A stretch of 64,000 nucleotides of DNA. Origin: Betaproteobacteria bacterium (GTDB lineage Bacteria; Pseudomonadota; Gammaproteobacteria; Burkholderiales; JACQAP01). The number at the start of each line of letters is the position of its first letter. Position 1 is the first letter of the stretch. Of this stretch, positions 59,642 to 64,000 are shown one piece after another. The notes beneath the pieces are model-generated. The model saw only the letters and a list, made by a program, of their open reading frames with translations, did not search any database and was not told where the DNA came from. Location of the stretch: positions 186,001-250,000 of the forward strand of contig JACQAP010000019.1 of the NCBI GenBank assembly GCA_016194905.1, in the 5' to 3' direction. The position numbers and the translations under genes are program-made.

Positions 59642-60577
59642 ATGCGTACGCTGATCTGCGGTTCCGTTGCCTACGACACCATCATGGTGTTTCGCGACCA
59701 CTTCAAAAACCACATTCTTCCGGACCAGATTCACATCTTGAACGTTTCGTTCCTGGTGCCGGACATGCGCCGGGAGTTCGGCGGCTGTGCCGGCAACATC
59801 GCCTATTCGCTGAAAATGCTCGGCGGCGATCCGCTGATCATGGCGACCGTCGGCGAGGACTATCAGCCTTATGCGTATCGAATGGAGAAACTGCGCCTAT
59901 CCCAGGCGCATGTGCGCCAGGTGCCCAACGTTTTCACGGCACAGGCCTTCATCACCACCGACCTGGACGACAATCAGATCACGGCATTTCATCCGGGCGC
60001 GATGAATTTCTCGCAGCAAAACCACATTTCGGAAGCGCGCGATGTCGGTCTGGGCATCGTCGCGCCGGACGGGCGCGAGGGCATGCTGCAGCACGCCCGC
60101 GAATTTCACGAAGCCGGCATTCCGTTCGTTTTCGATCCGGGACAGGGACTGCCGATGTTCAACGGCGAAGAGTTGATGAACTTCATCAATCACGCCGATT
60201 ACGTGGCAGCCAACGATTACGAAGCAAAGCTGCTGCAGGAGCGCACGGGAAAAAGCATCGAGGAACTGTCCAGACTGGTGACAGCGCTGGTGGTCACACA
60301 AGGTGCGCAGGGATCGTTGGTGGTCGCGAACGGCAAATCGGAAACCATTCCCGCCGTAAAACCGGCTCAGGTCGTGGACCCGACCGGATGCGGAGACGCT
60401 TATCGTGCCGGCCTCCTGTACGGGATTGCCAATGACCTCGATTGGCCGACTACCGGACGGTTGGCTTCGTTGCTTGGCTCGATCAAGATCGCGCAGCGCG
60501 GCGCGCAAAATCACCAGTTCACCCGCGACGAAATCAACCGGCGCTTTCGGGAGGTCTTCGGCAGGGCGCCCTGGTAA
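59642..60577 (+). CDS. PfkB-family carbohydrate kinase, adenosine kinase-like
   Basis: A 311-residue ribokinase-superfamily protein. The opening MRTLICGSVAYDTIMVF, the EFGGCAGNIAYSLKMLGG substrate/lid region and the PfkB anion-hole motif VVDPTGCGDAYRAGLLYG with the catalytic Asp are present. Betaproteobacterial homologues are annotated as adenosine kinase; sequence alone cannot prove the substrate. Start at the ATG at 59642 agrees with relatives and has GGGTGA 5 bp upstream; a GTG at 59633 would add three residues. Confidence 0.88.
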   Translation: MRTLICGSVAYDTIMVFRDHFKNHILPDQIHILNVSFLVPDMRREFGGCAGNIAYSLKMLGGDPLIMATVGEDYQPYAYRMEKLRLSQAHVRQVPNVFTAQAFITTDLDDNQITAFHPGAMNFSQQNHISEARDVGLGIVAPDGREGMLQHAREFHEAGIPFVFDPGQGLPMFNGEELMNFINHADYVAANDYEAKLLQERTGKSIEELSRLVTALVVTQGAQGSLVVANGKSETIPAVKPAQVVDPTGCGDAYRAGLLYGIANDLDWPTTGRLASLLGSIKIAQRGAQNHQFTRDEINRRFREVFGRAPW

Positions 60578-60597
60578 AGAAGAATAAGGAATCCGCT

Positions 60598-60957
60598 GTG
60601 GTGAAAAGAAAAGTTTGCATGGTCATGCTGGTCGCGTTGCTCGAAGGATGCGCGTCGGCCAATTCCGAATCCGCCGCCGGCCGGAAGCAGGTGCGTATGG
60701 AGCAGAGCATGCGCATGGGTGCTGTCGAGGACGCACGCGATGTCCGGCTGGGGGCGAAATCCGGCGTGGGCGCGACTATCGGCAGCATCGCCGGATCGAC
60801 GGAAGAAGGCGTAACCGGAAAGCCGGGTCTGGAGGTTACCGTCAAGCTCGATAGCGGCGCCGTGGTTGCCGTTGTGCAGGAAGCCAGGGAGAGGTTCCGC
60901 GTGGGCGATCGCGTGCGAATCCTTTCTGGCAACGGAGAATCTCGCGTCACGCATTGA
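60598..60957 (+). CDS. Small outer-membrane lipoprotein, SlyB/glycine-zipper-like
   Basis: A 119-residue putative lipoprotein. The N terminus VVKRKVCMVMLVALLEGCAS looks like a lipoprotein signal, though LEGC has an acidic residue at -2, which is unusual. The mature part has a short glycine-zipper-like run (GAKSGVGATIGSIAG) and a C-terminal EVTVKLDSGAVVAVVQEARE and RVGDRVRIL domain as in SlyB/PcpY. The zipper is shorter than normal. The start is a GTG at 60598 (or 60601) with AAGGA 7 bp upstream; an in-frame ATG at 60442 lies inside the kinase gene. The next gene follows after 3 bp. Confidence 0.78.
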   Translation: MVKRKVCMVMLVALLEGCASANSESAAGRKQVRMEQSMRMGAVEDARDVRLGAKSGVGATIGSIAGSTEEGVTGKPGLEVTVKLDSGAVVAVVQEARERFRVGDRVRILSGNGESRVTH

Positions 60958-60960
60958 AGA

Positions 60961-61779
60961 ATGACGCTCCCCGATAGCACGAAGGCACTGGTCCCGGTCC
61001 GGTTCTATCGCGCAGTTTCCTTGCTGTTTCATCTCTTCGCCGGCGTATTCGAGGTGGCGGCGCTATTCCCTCTGTACGGAAATTCCCGGCGTAACCGCGC
61101 TGTAAGCCGCTGGTCGGCGCGCTTGCTCGCCATTGTCAATGTCAAGCCGTTTGTGCAGGGGGCACCGCCCGCGATCGCGGACCGCGCCGCGGTGCTGGTC
61201 GCGAATCACGTTTCCTGGCTCGACATTCAGCTGATTCATTCCGTCTGGCAGGTACGCTTCGTCGCCAAATCCGAAGTGCGTCGCTGGCCGCTGATCGGCT
61301 GGCTGTCGGCGCGCACCGGTACGCTATTCATCGAACGCGGCAAAAATCGTCACGCCGCACGCATCAATCAATCCATTCACGCTGCATTTCAGCAAGGCGA
61401 CGCAATTGGCGTGTTTCCCGAGGGCTCGACAACCGACGGCAGGGAACTTACCCGCTTTCATGCATCGTTACTGCAGCCGGCCGTGGATGAACGCGCGATG
61501 GTTTACCCGGTAGCACTGCGCTATCTCGACGAAACGGGCAACATCAACGTGAACCCCAGTTATGTGGGAGACACCACGTTGATGGAATCGATGAGAATGA
61601 TTTTCGCCGAGAAGACGATTCGGGCCGAGCTGATTTTCCTGCCGGCCATCGACGCAACGGGGAAAACGCGCCGGGAACTTGCCGCGCTAACGCAGTCCGC
61701 GATCGCGGCCGCGCTCAATCTGCCAATTTCGGGCAGGTCACCTGGACTATCCGCCGGTCCTCAAGGCGCACCGCGGTAA
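60961..61779 (+). CDS. Lysophospholipid acyltransferase family protein (PlsC domain)
   Basis: A 272-residue membrane-associated acyltransferase. Motif I NHVSWLDIQ (HX4D) is near residue 80, motif II-like GTLFIERGKN, motif III FPEGSTTDG and a later VYPVALRY. It probably acylates lysophosphatidate or a related lipid; it could also be an ornithine-lipid type enzyme. The last 65 bp overlap the end of apaH on the other strand, so the final ~21 residues (rich in Gly, Ser, Pro) may be a recent extension. Confidence 0.88.
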   Translation: MTLPDSTKALVPVRFYRAVSLLFHLFAGVFEVAALFPLYGNSRRNRAVSRWSARLLAIVNVKPFVQGAPPAIADRAAVLVANHVSWLDIQLIHSVWQVRFVAKSEVRRWPLIGWLSARTGTLFIERGKNRHAARINQSIHAAFQQGDAIGVFPEGSTTDGRELTRFHASLLQPAVDERAMVYPVALRYLDETGNINVNPSYVGDTTLMESMRMIFAEKTIRAELIFLPAIDATGKTRRELAALTQSAIAAALNLPISGRSPGLSAGPQGAPR

Positions 61780-62527
61780 GACGCCGTCCCCACAGACAGC
61801 CGGAATCCAGCGCCAGCAGATTTTTCTCCGTCAGCACGCCGATCGCCGACCAGTGCCCGCAGATGACGGTCGCGTCCGCGCTCCTGCGCCCCGGCACGAC
61901 AAACCAGGGGACGTAGCCCCGCGGAATGTCCCCGATCCCGCCCTTGTGGCTGAATTCCATGTGCCCGTCCGGTGTGCAGATGCGCAGGCGGGTCATCGCA
62001 TTGATGATTACCCGCAACCGTTCGTAGCCCGACAGCGCGTCGTCCCAATGATCGGGCAGGTTGCCGTACATCTGCGCCAACAGATCGCGCCACCCGGATC
62101 CTTTCAGCGCGTGTTCGGTTTCGTGCGCAAGGTCGAGCGCCTGGGCGATGCTCCATGAAGGCAACAGGCCCGCATGCACCATCGCGTATTCTCCGTCAAC
62201 GTGCATCAGCGGCCGCCCGCGCAGCCAGGTCAGCAACTCGTCGCGATCGGGTGCATGGAGAATCGCTCCGAGCGTGTCCTTCCGGTGCGGTTTCACACGC
62301 CCCTCGGCGACCATCAGCAAATGCAGGTCGTGGTTGCCGAGCACGCTGACGGCGCGTTCCCCCAGCGATTTCACGAACCGCAGGATTTCCAGAGACTGCG
62401 GACCGCGGTTCACCAGATCGCCCACAAACCATAGCCGGTCGTCTGCCTCGCGGAAGCCGATCTCGCCAATCAATTTCTGCAACGAGTCGAAGCAGCCCTG
62501 CAGGTCGCCTATCGCGTAGGTAGCCAT
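61715..62527 (-). CDS. apaH: Bis(5'-nucleosyl)-tetraphosphatase, symmetrical (ApaH)
   Basis: Hydrolyses Ap4A to two ADP and also removes Np4 caps from RNA. It is 270 residues. Metallophosphatase motifs: YAIGDLQGCFDSL, FVGDLVNRGPQSLEIL, LGNHDLHLL, MVHAGLLPSW, ICGHWSA and the C-terminal LALDSGCLWGRRLTAVRLED. Start at 62527 (MATYAIGDLQG); the longer open frame to 62689 runs through a repeat element and is not conserved. Confidence 0.96.
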   Translation of the reverse strand: MATYAIGDLQGCFDSLQKLIGEIGFREADDRLWFVGDLVNRGPQSLEILRFVKSLGERAVSVLGNHDLHLLMVAEGRVKPHRKDTLGAILHAPDRDELLTWLRGRPLMHVDGEYAMVHAGLLPSWSIAQALDLAHETEHALKGSGWRDLLAQMYGNLPDHWDDALSGYERLRVIINAMTRLRICTPDGHMEFSHKGGIGDIPRGYVPWFVVPGRRSADATVICGHWSAIGVLTEKNLLALDSGCLWGRRLTAVRLEDRRIVQVTCPKLAD

Positions 62528-62535
62528 TAGAAGCG

Positions 62536-62713
62536 GTGACTGGTGATTAGTGCCCGAAGGATACCGGGCGTTGCCCATAATCGGTGAATGGTATCCAATG
62601 GAGAGGCACCGCGTGGTGAATGTAGCAAACTGGTTGATTGAAACAAAAGGGCGCAGCAATTGCTGCGCCCTTGGATTCTGCCTTGCCAATTACCAATCAC
62701 TGATCACCAATTA
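62536..62713. repeat. Inverted heptamer arrays in the apaH-cytochrome spacer
   Basis: Left units GTGACTG, GTGATTA (62536-62549, then GTG). Right array, opposite orientation: CCAATTA, CCAATCA, CTGATCA, CCAATTA (62686-62713). Between them lie CCCGAAGGATACCGGGC and GGTATCC, resembling the lptE/gatB core, and the perfect palindrome that ends the cytochrome transcript. This element accounts for nearly all of the 191 bp between the two genes. Confidence 0.78.
62641..62672 (-). terminator. Intrinsic terminator downstream of the cytochrome gene
   Basis: A perfect 26 bp palindrome (AAGGGCGCAGCAA and its complement, 62647-62672) is followed on the minus strand by TTTTGTTTC. It lies inside the heptamer repeat element. 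Confidence 0.82.
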
Positions 62714-62718
62714 CTGCT

Positions 62719-63261
62719 TCACTTCGCCAGGCTCACCAGGTAATCCACTGCGGCCTTGACGTCGACATCGGGCGCGGATGCCAGGCCACCCTTCGCCGGC
62801 ATCGCATTTTTGCCGTGCAGCGCGCTGTTGTAGAGCGCTTCCTTGCCACTGGCGATGCGCGGTTTCCAGGCGGCCTTGTCGCCGGTCTTCGGTGCCCCGG
62901 CGATGCCCGCCGCGTGACACGCCATGCAAACGGTGTCGTAGAGTTTTTTCCCGGCACCGGCGCCCCCCGCGGCGGCCGTCTTGACGGCCCCGCCGCTTGC
63001 GGACTTCACCGCGGGTGTTCCCGCCGTCGGCTCTGCCGGCACTTCCCCGATCACCACGGTGCCGACCGGTTGCAGACGCTCCGCCACGGCAGTCGCACTG
63101 GCATCGGGACTCCGGCTGTCGACCCTCAGTCCGCCGGTGGCGAAACTGGCAATCATCACGATCCCGATGACCGGTATGAGGAAGGCCAGCAGCACGACCA
63201 CGATCAGTTGCTGCGGCGTCTTGATCAGCGACGAGTGTTCTTCGACGTGCACTTCGGACAT
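62719..63261 (-). CDS. Membrane-anchored class I cytochrome c (c5 type)
   Basis: A 180-residue electron carrier. An N-terminal membrane anchor (QQLIVVVLLAFLIPVIGIVM) and an Ala/Gly/Pro linker (~45-100) precede the haem domain. The haem site is VCMACH, with GIAGAPKTGDKAAWKPR and the Met ligand in NAMPAKGGL, typical of cytochrome c5. It probably passes electrons between the bc1 complex and a terminal oxidase. It lies alone between apaH and tRNA-Arg, on the minus strand. Confidence 0.92.
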   Translation of the reverse strand: MSEVHVEEHSSLIKTPQQLIVVVLLAFLIPVIGIVMIASFATGGLRVDSRSPDASATAVAERLQPVGTVVIGEVPAEPTAGTPAVKSASGGAVKTAAAGGAGAGKKLYDTVCMACHAAGIAGAPKTGDKAAWKPRIASGKEALYNSALHGKNAMPAKGGLASAPDVDVKAAVDYLVSLAK

Positions 63262-63376
63262 GCAAAATCCTTTGCGGTTATGCCTTTGGAAGCCGCAAAT
63301 TATAGGCTATTCACCTCACTCCAAAAAGTGCGGTAATGGACGCCGATGCCCTTTGCCCGTACACTTACGTCCCAAT

Positions 63377-63453
63377 GCGCCCGTAGCTCAGTTGGATAGA
63401 GTGTCGGCCTCCGAAGCCGAAGGTCGTGGGTTCGACTCCCTCCGGGCGCGCCA
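63377..63453 (+). tRNA. tRNA-Arg (anticodon CCG)
   Basis: A 77-nt tRNA with acceptor arms GCGCCCG and CGGGCGC, discriminator G and an encoded CCA. The D arm has AGCTCAGTTGGATAGAG, the anticodon loop CTCCGAA is closed by TCGGC and GCCGA, and the T arm has the GTTCGACTC loop. Anticodon CCG reads the arginine codon CGG. Confidence 0.97.
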
Positions 63454-63489
63454 TTCCTTCTGTCGTTTCTGCTCTTTCCCGCCGTTCAA

Positions 63490-63888
63490 TTGAACGAATC
63501 ATTCGGCCTTGGCGCGCTGTTCCTCAGCAGCTTTCTCGCGGCGACTTTGCTGCCCGGCGGATCCGAAGTCGTATTCGCAGGCGTGCTGGCGAGCGGTGCG
63601 GCCAGTCCGTGGCCGGCACTTGCCGTCGCGACAGTTGGCAACACGCTCGGCGGATCGAGTTCCTATCTGATAGGCCGACTGGTCCCGGATCGCAAGCTCG
63701 GCGGTCGCGCCCTGGAATGGGTACGTCGCTGGGGCGCGCCGGTACTGCTGCTGTCATGGGTACCGATCATCGGCGATGCACTGTGCGTCGCGGCCGGCTG
63801 GTTGAGGCTCAACATCGGGTGGTCGGTGTTGTTCATGGCGCTGGGCAAATTCGGGCGTTATTACATTATTGCCCGGCTTGTGGCCTGA
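63490..63888 (+). CDS. YqaA family membrane protein (DedA/VTT-like)
   Basis: A 132-residue inner-membrane protein similar to E. coli Yqa[41 protein letters not shown] and [22 protein letters not shown] all match. YqaA is related to DedA/SNARE-associated proteins, some of which scramble or flip lipids; its own role is unclear. The start is a TTG at 63490, with no strong ribosome-binding site. The gene begins 37 bp after tRNA-Arg. Confidence 0.88.
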   Translation: MNESFGLGALFLSSFLAATLLPGGSEVVFAGVLASGAASPWPALAVATVGNTLGGSSSYLIGRLVPDRKLGGRALEWVRRWGAPVLLLSWVPIIGDALCVAAGWLRLNIGWSVLFMALGKFGRYYIIARLVA

Positions 63889-63951
63889 ACGCGCATGCCG
63901 GGGTTGATGCGTCGCGGTAGAATTCTTCTCCAGTCATGAAGTCCTAATCAG

Positions 63952-64000
63952 ATGCAACCGATTCCCCCATTTGCCTCAACCGGCATCCGGCTTCGCGAAA
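63952..64000 (+). CDS. Possible start of a gene cut by the window edge
   Basis: An ATG at 63952 opens a frame (MQPIPPFASTGIRLRE) that runs to the end of the window. Only 16 codons are visible, so no function can be given. A minimal ORF at 63938 (ATG AAG TCC TAA) just upstream is probably not coding. Confidence 0.35.
   Translation, partial: MQPIPPFASTGIRLRE

Noticed and set aside
63904-63923. Promoter for the gene at the right edge (TTGATG and TAGAAT)
   Set aside because: The two boxes are only 8 bp apart, too close for a sigma70 promoter.

Overview
This window is chromosomal DNA of a betaproteobacterium, probably from the Burkholderiales/Nitrosomonadales breadth; the genus cannot be told from the sequence. 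The evidence is gene order and protein type: yidC-mnmE-mnmG-rsmG-parA-parB-atpIBEFHAGDC; polA facing a LOG-family gene, thrB and a BPSS1780-type membrane gene, with uvrD tail to tail; metX-metW; gatCAB divergent from mreBCD-mrdA-rodA-rlpA; and a zapB-like gene, zapA, 6S RNA and an EVE gene in series. Overall GC is around 60% by eye, with local dips. The first 7 kb, with two parS sites, looks close to the replication origin, which should lie to the left.

Layout. 1-6.9 kb: tRNA wobble-uridine modification (mnmE, mnmG), 16S rRNA methylation (rsmG), a TSUP permease, and chromosome partition (parA, parB, parS). 6.9-14 kb: a complete F1Fo ATP synthase operon with a good sigma70 promoter and an intrinsic terminator. 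14-19.5 kb, minus strand: a complete dipeptide/oligopeptide ABC importer. 19.7-24.4 kb, divergent from it: M20 hydrolase, fused MdcD/MdcE-like carboxyltransferase, MatB malonyl-CoA synthetase, 2OG-Fe(II) oxygenase. This is the most unusual metabolic locus here. 24.4-26.5 kb, minus strand: TSUP permease, EVE protein, 6S RNA, zapA and a zapB-like gene. 26.6-31.6 kb: cobalamin riboswitch with a TonB-dependent receptor, msbA, a ferredoxin, and remnants of Cu-Zn superoxide dismutase. 31.6-41 kb: polA, LOG-family gene, thrB, membrane protein, uvrD, phosphoribulokinase and a FecR-SPOR protein. 41-49.5 kb: leuS, lptE, metX, metW, ampG, xth, pyrE and a DUF4124 protein. 49.5-60 kb: gatCAB and the rod-shape/elongasome cluster. 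60-64 kb: adenosine kinase-like gene, small lipoprotein, acyltransferase, apaH, cytochrome c5, tRNA-Arg(CCG), a YqaA-type protein and the first codons of a further gene.

How the genes work together. Most genes are housekeeping: translation fidelity, energy, cell wall elongation, outer-membrane assembly (msbA, lptE), DNA replication and repair, and Met/Thr synthesis. The candidate new system is the peptide importer plus M20 hydrolase plus MatB plus MdcDE fusion. It could take up a malonylated compound, release malonate, activate it to malonyl-CoA and decarboxylate it to acetyl-CoA without the ACP subunit of classical malonate decarboxylase. A second unexpected layer is a family of heptamer-array repeat elements at six places, three of them in or beside coding starts or domain linkers (polA, lptE, rlpA).
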